Counted from the first letter of the stretch, positions 40,780 to 52,575 are shown. The stretch is 64,000 nt of DNA from Anaplasma phagocytophilum str. Webster (GCF_000964685.1 NZ_LANS01000001.1:372001-436000); one strand, 5' to 3'. Made by a program: numbers and translations. The notes: generated from the sequence alone by a model not told the origin.

Positions 40780-41620
40780 GAATCCCACCGTTATCTCGTG
40801 AGATCATAACAAAGCCTAGAGAAGGCTTCGGGAAAGGCCAAAAACGTACCGCAACAGCACAATATTTGCATCGGGCTAATAACAGTCAAAGACATAGAAA
40901 AGTTCAATAAGTTTCCAAATTCATGCAAGGATAAGAAAGCTCGTCTTAGAGTAGCCGCGGCAGTGGGAGCAGGGCCACGGGAAGGTATAAAACGAGCAGA
41001 GGCATTGGTCCACGCAGAAGCTGATGTAATAGTAGTTGATACTGCCCACGGTCACTCTGAAAGAGTAATAAATACTGTAAGAGAAATAAAAACTCTATAC
41101 CTTGGCAGCACACATCGGAGGAAACGTTGCCACCGCACATGGGCATCAGCACTTATAGAAGCAAGTGTATGCAGAGTCTGTAAAAGTTGGAATCGGATCG
41201 TGCTCGATATGCACGACTCGCATAGTAACAGGAGTAGTAATACCATACCAACTGCTTGTCTTGATCGCAAATATCATAAAAACCTAGCAATAGCCTAGTC
41301 AAAAGCCGTTAACATGCTACCGCAACACAATATTGGTATCAGACAAAGAGTAAATTGCCCGAGGTGCACAAAAAGTATAGAAGAAAGCCTTCTAATCAGT
41401 AAAAGATCACAATTGCCCTAAGATACTCTGCTACTGTGAGAGAGGCTTACGAGAGGTAGAATAATTATTAAGATTTTCGATCTCAAAAACTCTGAAATGA
41501 AGCGTAGAATAGGCTAAATAAAAAGCCAAAACGCGCCTTAATAGCACAAAATTTGCATCAGGGAAAAGAGTATATTACTGCAGCATAATAAGAATAGTAG
41601 AGTGCAATAAGCTCGATCTG
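40780..41620. repeat. Decayed repeat family flanking the guaB copy
   Basis: Three related stretches are visible. One at about 40830-40870 reads AAAGGCCAAAAACGTACC then GCACAATATTTGCATC. The one at 41291-41390 includes CAACACAATATTGGTATCAG and AAAGAGTAAATTGC. The one at 41500-41620 reads AAAAGCCAAAACGCGCC, then GCACAAAATTTGCATCAG and AAAAGAGTATATTAC. The guaB fragment joins the first unit exactly at the shared TTGCATC. 41621-41795 shows nothing else. Confidence 0.6.
40866..41250 (+). pseudogene. Partial guaB copy, part near-identical and part decayed
   Basis: Bases 40866-41100 copy guaB 39223-39457 (offset 1643) with only a couple of substitutions seen (for example GCTCGCCTT to GCTCGTCTT, ATTGATCC to ATTGGTCC). 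From 41101 the similarity to guaB continues to about 41250 (for example ATATGCACGACTCGCATAGTAAC) but with many substitutions and indels. It covers the end of the CBS region through the catalytic loop and is not a functional gene. Confidence 0.85.
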
Positions 41621-41795
41621 GGACACAAAGAAGTAGGCAAATACGATATCTCTTCCTTATTTCTCCTAAAGCAACTAGTTGTTGATGAGACGCGAGAAAA
41701 AGCTTTTAGCACGCTCATAAGATAAACACCATGGCCTGCATACATCCAAGATACAACGGCATTTACAAAGGAAATCACACTAAGGAAAATAAAAT

Positions 41796-41913
41796 TGGCT
41801 GGCAGCGACCCTCTCTCCCATGTCTTAAGACAAAGTACCACAGGCGCTAGGAGGCTTAACTTCCGGGTTCGGAATGTTACCGGGTGTTTCACTCCTGCCA
41901 TTACCACCAGCCA
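41796..41913 (-). rRNA. rrf: 5S ribosomal RNA
   Basis: About 118 bases downstream of 23S on the same strand. The ends pair (TGGCTGG...CTGCCAGCCA), and the internal sequences CCGAACCCGGAAGTTAAG and GTGGTACTTTGTCTTAAGACATGGGAGAG are typical of bacterial 5S. The exact ends are set by the terminal helix. Confidence 0.95.
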
Positions 41914-41987
41914 AATATTTCACGACAAGTATTGTAGAAAAACCAATAAAGTTCAATAGTGCAGCCTTAACACTGCACGCACACGCA

Positions 41988-44777
<2,790 letters not shown>

Positions 44778-44949
44778 ATTCGCAGCGATACGTGCAGTAT
44801 TAAAACCACACTATTTACACTTTATCAGCTAATTGAATCGAGACCATCCCGGAAATTTTTAAGGGACAATCTCTACACAATTGATCTTTCTACAAACTTG
44901 TCAACCATCGAACGCCAGACCTAAAATCTAACGCTCTACAGAGCCATAA

Positions 44950-44978
44950 TTGTTAATCAATAATCTCATGCATGTCAA
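44950..44978 (-). promoter_or_regulatory. Sigma-70 promoter of the 23S-5S rRNA unit
   Basis: On the minus strand TTGACA (44978-44973) and TAACAA (44955-44950) are separated by exactly 17 bases. Transcription would start near 44943, about 165 bases before mature 23S, leaving room for the processing leader. It lies in the divergent gap 44778-45163 in which nothing else was recognised. Confidence 0.75.
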
Positions 44979-45163
44979 CACATTACTTTAAATTTTCTAT
45001 AACTTTTTTTTACATGCCTCAATTTATAACCAGTAACACCACATATTTTGCTCCAAAATGCCACAAACACTGAGAACATGTTGTGGTTGCGAGATACACT
45101 ATAACCTAGTATAGGTATGGGGCTTGTAGATGCGAACATACTTTCCTGATTGGCCGTAGCAAA

Positions 45164-46042
45164 ATGACACAGATTACAGAAGGCAGAATCACAATTCCTG
45201 CACACACAAAATTTGACCTCTATTATCGCGTGCATAATGTAGAACTCTTACATAAAGGCTTGCCCCTAGTCTGCGTACACGGCATCTCGGGCAACTGCAT
45301 GGATTTTGAATACTTAGGAAAAGCGGTTTCGAATTTCGCGGTTATCACACCCGATATGCCTGGACGTGGTTACAGTGATTGGTTTGAAGAACCAGAAAAC
45401 TACAATTACAACACGTATTGCACTAGCGTGCTGCATCTTATGCGACATCTTTGCATTCGTACTTTCAATTTTTTAGGCACATCCATGGGGGGAATTGTCG
45501 GTATGTTTCTTGCCGCCCGCTTCCCCAACATGTTAAACAGCTTGATCCTAAATGACGTAGGTCCTTGCATGAGAGAAAGACCATTACGGGGTATTGTGCA
45601 ATTTCTGTTACAGCCGACGGTATTTAAAGATCTTTTAACCGCAAAGCAATACCTTAGAAGTTCTTTTGCTCATTTTGGGATAGAGAAAGAAGAGCATTGG
45701 GAACATCTCGAGCAGCACTGTATCATAGAGCGTGATGGAGATTACGCGTTGCGTTTTGACCCGAAAATCGGGATAGCCTTACAAGACGAAGCAGAACGCG
45801 TTGGGTACGTAATGAATCTTTGGGATGTGTGGGATAAACTCAAGTGCGCTATTCTAGTGTTGAGAGGAGAATGCTCCAACATTCTAACTGCAGATATCCT
45901 GCGCAAAATGCTCTCAAGTAAGGAAAATATAGACTATATCCTGTACAAAAATGTCGGTCATGCTCCCGCACTTTTTCAGCAAAACAGAATAGATGACGTT
46001 TTGCACTGGCTTAACAAAACGTCTACTATCCACAATATGTAG
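45164..46042 (+). CDS. Alpha/beta-fold hydrolase
   Basis: A 292-residue serine hydrolase. The oxyanion strand is PLVCVHGISGNCMDFEYL (about residues 35-52). The nucleophile elbow is LGTSMGGIVG (Ser about 107), and the likely catalytic His lies in NVGHAPAL near the C-terminus, with an acid about 25 residues before it. There is no signal peptide. Substrate specificity cannot be told; such proteins are often annotated as esterases or lipases. pdhA follows at once, so they are likely co-transcribed. The longer pdhA frame even overlaps the end of this gene, but the chosen starts do not. Confidence 0.88.
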   Translation: MTQITEGRITIPAHTKFDLYYRVHNVELLHKGLPLVCVHGISGNCMDFEYLGKAVSNFAVITPDMPGRGYSDWFEEPENYNYNTYCTSVLHLMRHLCIRTFNFLGTSMGGIVGMFLAARFPNMLNSLILNDVGPCMRERPLRGIVQFLLQPTVFKDLLTAKQYLRSSFAHFGIEKEEHWEHLEQHCIIERDGDYALRFDPKIGIALQDEAERVGYVMNLWDVWDKLKCAILVLRGECSNILTADILRKMLSSKENIDYILYKNVGHAPALFQQNRIDDVLHWLNKTSTIHNM

Positions 46043-46139
46043 TATTAGAAAGCGTCGGGGTGGAATGCGCTTGAAAAGGGAAGCTTTGCAGAGTAGTATA
46101 GCAGGCACTAAAGACATCGGGCGTAAGGAGGTTTTGCAC

Positions 46140-47102
46140 GTGAATTTGACTAACGAATCTGTACTGTCCGCCTATAAGCACATGCTATTTATGCGTCGAC
46201 TGGAAGAGAAAGTTGGCCAATTGTACGGTATGGGCTTGATTCGAGGGTTCTGCCATCTATATATTGGCCAAGAAGCCGTCGCTGCTGGAATGTATAGCGT
46301 ATTACAACCTTCGGATTCCGTAATCACAAGTTACAGAGAACATGGGTTTGCGTTATCATCTGGCGAAAGCCCAGGGAAGATAATCGCGGAACTACTGGGA
46401 AGAAGCGCAGGTTCTTCCAAAGGAAAGGGTGGTTCCATGCATATTTTCAACGTGCAGAAAAACTTCTACGGTGGCCATGGAATCGTGGGAGCCCAGGTTC
46501 CCATAGGTACAGGAATAGCATTCGCCAATAAGTATAAAGCGAACGGTGGAGTCGTGTTCACTTGCTTAGGTGACGGCGCTATAAACCAAGGACAAGTGTA
46601 CGAGGCCTTTAACATGGCAGCACTGTGGAAATTGCCTGTTGTATACGTAGTAGAAAATAATGAATATGCCATGGGGACTTCAGTAGCCAGATCTTCCTAT
46701 GTTTCTGATTTGTATAAACGTGGTGAAAGCTGTGGCGTACCGGGTCGCAGAGTTGATGGCATGGACTTGTTTGAAGTAATACGCGAGGTTTCGCAAGCTG
46801 CTGCGCATTGCCGTGAGGGCAATGGACCGATTTTACTGGAGATGAAAACCTACCGTTACAGGGGGCACTCTATGTCTGATCCTGCGAAGTATCGTACACG
46901 GGAAGAAGTGGAAGAGATACGAAATAATAGAGATCCCCTATGCATTGTAAAGAGCCACATATTAGAGCATAACATGGCTTCAGAAGAGGTTCTTACAACG
47001 TGGGAAAAGGAAATACGAGACGAGATAAAGAAGGCCGTTGAGTTTGCAGAGGGTTGCCCTGAACCCAGTGTAGAAGAGCTATATACCGACGTATACAAAT
47101 AG
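46140..47102 (+). CDS. pdhA: Pyruvate dehydrogenase E1 component, alpha subunit
   Basis: A thiamine-diphosphate enzyme that decarboxylates pyruvate in the PDH complex; the E3 subunit lpdA is at 61225. Seen: MRRLEEKVGQLYGMGLIRGFCHLYIGQEAV near the N-terminus. The ThDP motif begins GDGAINQG and ends VVENNEYAMGTS, and the regulatory-loop segment YRYRGHSMSDPAKYR follows. GTG 46140 is chosen because AAGGAGG lies eight bases upstream (320 aa). ATG 46065 with GGGGTGG would add 25 residues and cannot be excluded. pdhB is not adjacent. Confidence 0.95.
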   Translation: MNLTNESVLSAYKHMLFMRRLEEKVGQLYGMGLIRGFCHLYIGQEAVAAGMYSVLQPSDSVITSYREHGFALSSGESPGKIIAELLGRSAGSSKGKGGSMHIFNVQKNFYGGHGIVGAQVPIGTGIAFANKYKANGGVVFTCLGDGAINQGQVYEAFNMAALWKLPVVYVVENNEYAMGTSVARSSYVSDLYKRGESCGVPGRRVDGMDLFEVIREVSQAAAHCREGNGPILLEMKTYRYRGHSMSDPAKYRTREEVEEIRNNRDPLCIVKSHILEHNMASEEVLTTWEKEIRDEIKKAVEFAEGCPEPSVEELYTDVYK

Positions 47103-47460
47103 CTGTAACTCTGAGCTCTACCTGTACGTGAAAGACATGTTCTTTACTCGCTGCGGGCAATCTTGATGCCCAGTTCAGTGCTGAGTGGTAGCTTTTTCTC
47201 ACAATGAGGTTGTTGTCCACATTTGGTGCTCTTTGGAATTTTTACATACCACCTGAACAAAGCAAAAATACAGATGTATCCTATGGATTTATCCGTATTA
47301 ATAGACAATGTGCGCAACAAAACAAAATGTACTTTACTGGGAAAGTTACCAAATCGTACATAACGGAAGTGCTCTGTTGCGTAATTTTTCATACTAACTA
47401 GTTTCCAGACGGATACATTAGTGTTAGACTGCGGTGTGCGAGTTTTGGATAAAGTGGTTT
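47103..47460. other. Intergenic region pdhA-virB9
   Basis: About 360 bases. No recognisable gene, RNA or repeat. It probably carries the virB9 promoter. Confidence 0.45.
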
Positions 47461-48276
47461 ATGAGAAGTGCTTTACTGATTTTCGTTGTAGTGTTGCTCT
47501 ACAGTTCGGCTGGACTTTCTAAACAAGAGCCACGTTCTATAGCGGCTGATGATCACATTAAGACCTTGAACTATAATCCCCAGTCTATTCACAAATACAC
47601 CGGATTTTACGGGTATCAGTCTAGTATCTTATTTGAGGCAGGGGAAACGATTTCCACAGTGTCTATGGGTGATTCAACAGGTTGGCAGCTTGTACCACAG
47701 GGTAATAGGTTGTTTATCAAACCTGTCGCTGACAACGCAGATACAAACGTTACTATTCTGACCAATAGACGCGTTTATTATTTTGAGTTACACGCTGAAG
47801 AGGCTTCCGGGTTGGACGATCCTAGGCTGGCTTATGAAGTTCGCCTTGTATACCCTAGCTTGGAGGGAAGTATCGGCGGCAACGTCTCTGCTGTTGGTGG
47901 AGATGTATTATTTCCATCGTACCAAACTGATGTACCGGACTTAAGGAATCCAGACGTCGCGAGGAAGGGGCTGAATTTTAATTACACTGTATCTCATACT
48001 CCGGGCTCAGAGGATATTGTGCCCCTTAGGGTATTTGACGACGGTAAGTTTACGTATATGCAGTTTTCTGGCGTTAATGGTGATTTACCATCAGTCTTCA
48101 ACGTAGATGCGCAAGGATATGAGTCCTTGATAAATTTTAGAATGGTCGGAGATTATGTGGTCATTGAACGTACATCTAGAGCATTTACTCTACGGTACGG
48201 CTCTAGCACAGCTTGTATATTCAATGAGAAAAGGGCATTCCCTGTAGTGAAGGGTGCTGAAAGACGCCGGAAATAA
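47461..48276 (+). CDS. virB9: Type IV secretion system protein VirB9 (orphan copy)
   Basis: About 271 residues with an N-terminal signal peptide (MRSALLIFVVVLLYSSAGLS). The VirB9/CagX fold is seen in the N-terminal strand region (YNPQSIHKYTGFYGYQSSI, FEAGETISTVSMGDSTGW) and the LFIKPVADNADTNVTILTNRRVYYFEL block. The C-terminal domain is FTYMQFSG...LPSVFNVDAQGYESLINFR...YVVIERTSRAFTLRYG. VirB9 forms part of the outer-membrane core complex with VirB7 and VirB10. ATG 47461 is chosen over GTG 47434 because it begins the signal peptide. It stands apart from other virB genes and is followed 12 bases later by trxA. Anaplasmataceae are known to carry duplicated, scattered virB9 genes, so this may be the second copy. 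Confidence 0.9.
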   Translation: MRSALLIFVVVLLYSSAGLSKQEPRSIAADDHIKTLNYNPQSIHKYTGFYGYQSSILFEAGETISTVSMGDSTGWQLVPQGNRLFIKPVADNADTNVTILTNRRVYYFELHAEEASGLDDPRLAYEVRLVYPSLEGSIGGNVSAVGGDVLFPSYQTDVPDLRNPDVARKGLNFNYTVSHTPGSEDIVPLRVFDDGKFTYMQFSGVNGDLPSVFNVDAQGYESLINFRMVGDYVVIERTSRAFTLRYGSSTACIFNEKRAFPVVKGAERRRK

Positions 48277-48288
48277 ATTGGAGGTTTT

Positions 48289-48621
48289 ATGGCTCATGTG
48301 ACTGAGATTGGTGATTCTGATTTCGCTGACAAGGTTGAGCGGAAGAGCGGTATAGTGGTTGTTGACTTTTGGGCACCGTGGTGTGGCCCTTGCGTCGCGT
48401 TTGCTCCACAACTTGACAAAATTGCAGAGCGCTACTCTGGCAAGATAGATGTTTATAAGCTCAATGTACAAGATCATCAAGAGACACCCATAAAATTTGG
48501 TGTCAGTGCCGTACCAACATTGATTGTTTTCAAAAATGGCGTTGAATCAGCCCGTATAGTAGGCGTAAATCTGCAGCAGTTACTGAGTGCTATTGATGGT
48601 GCTATAGGTAGCCAGAATTAG
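48289..48621 (+). CDS. trxA: Thioredoxin
   Basis: A 110-residue cytosolic disulfide reductase. The active site WCGPC lies in FWAPWCGPCVAFAPQL (about residues 30-45), the cis-proline in SAVPTLIVFKNG (about 74-85), with a C-terminal helix. ATG 48289 follows GGAGG. It directly follows virB9 and is probably co-transcribed with it. Confidence 0.96.
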   Translation: MAHVTEIGDSDFADKVERKSGIVVVDFWAPWCGPCVAFAPQLDKIAERYSGKIDVYKLNVQDHQETPIKFGVSAVPTLIVFKNGVESARIVGVNLQQLLSAIDGAIGSQN

Positions 48622-49054
48622 TCTGAGAGAGGAGCTAGTTGTATTCGCGCGCGGCGGAAGTCTGATTTTTGTGTTTAAGTGGTGCTGTCATACACAGAGT
48701 TTAGGTGCGGTTCTTTGTGCATGTAGTGTGTGTTTGAGACACTAAAGTGCGATGGTGTGCCGCATTGTGTGCATACGCTTATTTTAAGTTTGGGACTGAA
48801 TAACATGTAGTTTCACAAGTGTATGTTATGTAGTCAGTCGAGAATTTCTTGTTGCATGTGTGTTCTTGCCCTTATAGTTCTAGCCAGTTTGGGGAGCAGG
48901 TAGGTATTTAGGTTTTTTCCACATATTGTGTGCGTGTAGTTTCTTGTAAAAGGGTGAAAAGGTCGCTTTGTCAACGATCTAGACAATTTCACTACAATAT
49001 ACGGTTATTTACTGTTCTGGTATAGAATAGCGTAGACAAGAAAATAAAGGTTTG
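48622..49054. other. G+T-rich intergenic region trxA-xseB
   Basis: About 430 bases between convergent genes, conspicuously rich in G and T on the plus strand (many TGTG, TTGT and GTGT strings). No gene, tRNA, RNase P, tmRNA or SRP signature was found. Confidence 0.4.
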
Positions 49055-49282
49055 TTAGTCATCACTGAATTTTGCACTCAACTCTTTGTCATCAGGGTCA
49101 ACAGATTCAATATGTAGTGAAATTTCTTTTATTACTTTATCACAATATTTATGGAGTTCTTTACCTTTATTGAAAAGCTCTACACTTCGTTCTAAGGGTA
49201 CATTACCAGACTCCAACTCTGCCACTATATTTTCCAGTTCTTTCATCGCTTCTTCGAACTTACTACTGATATGAATGGACAT
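49055..49282 (-). CDS. xseB: Exodeoxyribonuclease VII small subunit
   Basis: A 75-residue helical protein that pairs with XseA to degrade single-stranded DNA. The family pattern FEEAMKELENIVAELESGNVPLERSVELFNKGKELHKYC is complete, and the C-terminal tail is short and acidic. Its start faces the NDUFS4-like gene divergently, with 55 bases between the two starts. Confidence 0.94.
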   Translation of the reverse strand: MSIHISSKFEEAMKELENIVAELESGNVPLERSVELFNKGKELHKYCDKVIKEISLHIESVDPDDKELSAKFSDD

Positions 49283-49337
49283 TTAGGCAATACCTGTTAC
49301 ACTTAATGTATCGTACTCTGTTCGTAAATGATTACAA

Positions 49338-49646
49338 GTGAATAAGAATGGGTCACGTGCACTGGTCCATCGGCCTGCTAAAAACGCGATGCAGTCTGGC
49401 ACGTTTCGTGGTGATCTTTGGTATGTAGAGTTTGAGCCATCACGCTCGCAGTATGTTGAGGGTTTGATGGGGTGGACAGGTTCAGAAGAAACATTGCAAC
49501 AAGTACGCATGTGCTTTGGGAGCAAGGAAGATGCAATTGCTTATGTAGAAGCGCATGGTATACCCTATATTTTGCTGCAGGATGCTACTGCTTCGAGAGT
49601 TCCTAAGTCATATGCCACAAATTTCTTAAGAAAGAGGGGCTTATAG
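49338..49646 (+). CDS. NDUFS4-like NADH dehydrogenase accessory subunit
   Basis: A 102-residue protein matching the ETC complex I subunit region found in mitochondrial NDUFS4 and in alphaproteobacteria. Seen: HRPAKNAMQSGT near the N-terminus, LWYVEFEP, the conserved LMGWTGSEETLQQVRMCFGSKEDAIAYVEAHGI, and PKSYATNF near the end. It stabilises the N-module of respiratory complex I at the cytosolic face. The start is GTG 49338. Main nuo genes are not in the window. Confidence 0.92.
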   Translation: MNKNGSRALVHRPAKNAMQSGTFRGDLWYVEFEPSRSQYVEGLMGWTGSEETLQQVRMCFGSKEDAIAYVEAHGIPYILLQDATASRVPKSYATNFLRKRGL

Positions 49647-49751
49647 CCTATCTTCGGCGTTTAAGTTTATAACTAATGTGTTGTGAGAAGATTCTGACTT
49701 GTGGTAAAGTACCTCCGTAAATTGCTGTCCTAGTGGGTTTGAAGTTCAGTT

Positions 49752-50675
49752 ATGTTCTTTACTTTGCTGTCCAAGGTCCTTCCTTTGTACACAACTATTC
49801 TACTGGGGTTTGTAGCCGGAAAGTTCATCAAGCTTGACAGTTCCACGCTCGGAAAATTGTTGTTCTATATTATAGGACCCTCTGTTGTATTCTTCGGGAT
49901 TATAAAAACCAAAATCAGCCCGGAGTTTGCGTCCCTACCACTCATAACGTTTGTGATCTGTTGCATAATGTCCTTTGTGGTATACAAGGTCTCCGCACTC
50001 GTCTTCAGAGATCACACAAGGAACATGCTAGCTTTTAGTTCTGGAAGTTCTAGTATGGGCTTTTTTGGACTTCCCGTAGCTATAGCGTTGTTTGATGAGG
50101 AAACTGTATCTGTATATCTGTTGTGCTACATTGGAATGCTGTTTTTTGAAAATAGCTTTGGGTTTTATATTGTAACACAAAGACTATATTCTCCTCGTCA
50201 GTGCGCGAAAAGGCTAATCCTTCTTCCTGCTTTTCACGCGACTATTGCTGCTTTTTTATTAAACTACTTTCATGTGCCGATACCCACATTTTTGTTTGGC
50301 ATAGCGAACAGTATGACCAACTCTTATATGGTTTTAGGCACGATTTTGCTGGGCATAGCTATAGCTAATATCAAAGATTTTGCGATAGATTTTAAACTTA
50401 TCGTACTTACAGTATTGATAAAATACGTGGCTTGGCCTCTTGTTATACTTCTGCTAATTTTCCTCGATCAGATTGGACCGGGTTGGTACAACACGCAGGC
50501 TTACCAGGCGCTAATTCTGCTTGCGATTATACCAGTATCAAGCACGGGAGTGATACTTGCTTCAATGTTCAATTATCAGCCGGACAGAGCAGCAATGATT
50601 TTGCTCATAAGCACTGTAATTGGAATGTTCTACGTTCCTCTTATGATCTCGTTATTGTTGCACGTGCATCCGTAG
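49752..50675 (+). CDS. AEC-family (auxin efflux carrier-like) permease
   Basis: A 307-residue inner-membrane protein with about ten hydrophobic helices. The N-terminal LPLYTTILLGFVAGKFI, the central SSSMGFFGLPVAIALF and the C-terminal region PVSSTGVILASMFNYQPDRAA fit the AEC/PIN-related transporter family. Bacterial members move dicarboxylates such as malate or malonate, but the substrate here is unknown. It stands alone and the frame is intact. Confidence 0.85.
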   Translation: MFFTLLSKVLPLYTTILLGFVAGKFIKLDSSTLGKLLFYIIGPSVVFFGIIKTKISPEFASLPLITFVICCIMSFVVYKVSALVFRDHTRNMLAFSSGSSSMGFFGLPVAIALFDEETVSVYLLCYIGMLFFENSFGFYIVTQRLYSPRQCAKRLILLPAFHATIAAFLLNYFHVPIPTFLFGIANSMTNSYMVLGTILLGIAIANIKDFAIDFKLIVLTVLIKYVAWPLVILLLIFLDQIGPGWYNTQAYQALILLAIIPVSSTGVILASMFNYQPDRAAMILLISTVIGMFYVPLMISLLLHVHP

Positions 50676-51143
50676 AACATTGGCATAACTGTAAGATGTT
50701 CTTTTCTGGTATGAATGCTAGAGTCCTGCTATGGCGCGCGTGTCTGCTTTATTATGACGCCTGCTGTATAAAAATCGGAAGAAGACGCGCTCTATTTCTT
50801 TTATCGGCATAAAGGCCTTAGAAGAAAATAAAAATGCACTGCGCACAGTGTAAGATAAGATGACGTGTTTGTACTTACATAGGTAAGACGATCTACAGTA
50901 TCAAGTTATAGGCACTGAGTGCCGCGTTGTCTACACAGCAAAATTACCATACTTACTATACGCTCCCGCAATCCTGAACAGCACGTGGGCAGTGTGAAGG
51001 TAATGGGATTTATCTTCCTTTGCAAAATCTACGTAGGGCTTCCGAATACTTCTCTGATGGGTATGGCACTTGAATATAAATATGGCATAGGAATCACAAC
51101 CAAAAATCTAAAAACAGGGATTTTGACACGTAGGGTGAGGGTG
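50676..51143. other. Gap between the AEC permease and the p44 pseudogene
   Basis: No recognised gene. A 76-codon frame (50919-51149) ending in LEYKYGIGITTKNLKTG is open but unrecognised. CACTGCGCACAGTG at about 50837 is a short palindrome without a T-run. Confidence 0.4.
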
Positions 51144-51998
51144 CTATAAAACGGACCTATTCAAATGTAGGTAAAAAGAAACCGCCCTTATTTCAACAAC
51201 CTCACCACCTTCAATAGTTTTAGCTAGTAGCCCAGCCATTATGGTTTTTTCGTCACGATTAAGAGCTACTAGGTCTTTAGCTACTGCGTTGGCGTTGTCG
51301 TTAATTTTCGGTGCCCTCGCATTATCTTTACTTCCTGATGATGTTGGCCAGTTCTTACTACCATCTTTTAGAGTTTCTCTAACAAAGTCCTTTAAAACCT
51401 GCTGCGTTGTACTTGAGGTGCTGTCGCTCGCGCCGGCTGCACCACCACACAATGCTGTGTCTCTAGAGCTAGCCGTTCCCGTCTCTCCAGCGTACTTCCC
51501 GTACGGATTGTTACTTCCGCTCCCCCTCTCCGTCTTACAAATCTTCCCATCAATACTAGAATGAGAAATCTCCACGGCCTTAGCAAACTGAACGATGTCT
51601 TTACCAGAGGTCTTGGCAAGAGCAGCGGAAAGCTTATCAGTCTGACCAGTAACAACATCATAAGCTAACTCCTTAGCTAGTAGATATACTGTATCTACTT
51701 CTTCCTCTCTAATAATACTCTTCCTCTATCCCTTATACCCTTGGTATTGCTTTTTAAGAGTTAGAGTTATAGCGTAGGCTCTTAGTATGCCTAGAGATCC
51801 ATAGGTCATTTGGATGCTTGCAAGTGTATTCGAAAGTAACTTACTAATACTCAAATAGTACAGCTCTCTATAACTACAGAACCTTAATTTCCAAAAATCA
51901 CTATCCTGTTCTGAAGCTACTTCACACTTAAATATATTCCCACAGTGCGGTATTGGGATAACGCCTTTGCCATTAGATTTATCGGTGTAACTTCCCAA
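51144..51998 (-). pseudogene. P44/Msp2 pseudogene with hypervariable cassette and decayed N-terminus
   Basis: On the minus strand the right part (51726-51998) is a ruined P44 N-terminal region: DKSNGKGVIPIPHCGNIFKCE and QDSDFW resemble the P44 stretch SNGETKAVYPYLKDGKSVKLE..FDW, and AYAITLTLKKQYQGYKG resembles ARVELEIGYERFKTKG. After a frameshift the conserved EEVDTVYLLAKELAYDVVTGQ and ALAKTSGKDIVQFAKA follow. The core has KICKTE, ALCGGAAG and SKNWPTSSG, then DEKTIMAGLLAKTIEGG-VVEIRAV and a stop; the C-terminal half is lost. It is a likely donor for P44 antigenic variation, like the 12261 copy. Confidence 0.82.
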
Positions 51999-52016
51999 TA
52001 TCTCAAAAACAAACCA

Positions 52017-52565
52017 TCATACCTGCAAGAACATCAATTCTGAACATCCGTATACTCGCGTTTGCATCAGAGTATACTCTTGCGGAATCGCGAACTGCTT
52101 CTCGCCTTTTCTGATACGCAACACAACTATGCTGCCATCGACGCACCACATCTTCTCACTTAACGCTTTCAGAGTCACCTCTACCAACTCTGGCCTGCAA
52201 TACGGAGGATCTACAAAAGCGAGATTATATTGCCGCTCAGCATAAGAAAGATACTGCACATCACAACATAAAATACTTAGTAACTTCTCTACTCCTAAAC
52301 TTGTAGCAGTCCTTCTCACTAATTTCAAATTTGCAGCATTGATATCAACTAAACATGCATGTTTAGCACCCCTAGAAAGCGCTTCAAATGAAAGAGAACC
52401 GCTACCACAGAAGATATCACATACCTGCGCATCCTCTATGGAGATGTAAGCACGCAAAATATTAAATATTGCTTCGCGAATAATCGACATCGCAGGCCGG
52501 GCATCCAACGAATTTCCGGTGAATATCCGCCTCCCTCTATATTTTCCTGAAGTTATACGTATCAT
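52017..52565 (-). CDS. rsmD: 16S rRNA (guanine966-N2)-methyltransferase RsmD
   Basis: A 182-residue SAM-dependent methyltransferase acting on the small-subunit rRNA. The N-terminal RITSGKYRGRRI and ARPAMSIIREAIFNIL (family RPT.DRVREALFN) are present. The SAM motif is CDIFCGSGSLSFEALSRGA, and the catalytic DPPY motif is AFVDPPYCRPEL (about residues 116-127). It begins ten bases downstream of the SurA-like gene's stop, so they are likely one transcript. Confidence 0.95.
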   Translation of the reverse strand: MIRITSGKYRGRRIFTGNSLDARPAMSIIREAIFNILRAYISIEDAQVCDIFCGSGSLSFEALSRGAKHACLVDINAANLKLVRRTATSLGVEKLLSILCCDVQYLSYAERQYNLAFVDPPYCRPELVEVTLKALSEKMWCVDGSIVVLRIRKGEKQFAIPQEYTLMQTRVYGCSELMFLQV

Positions 52566-52575
52566 GAAAGCACAG

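Noticed and set aside
50919..51149. 76-codon frame before the second p44 pseudogene
   Set aside because: No family recognised; it ends in the p44 flank and has no convincing start.
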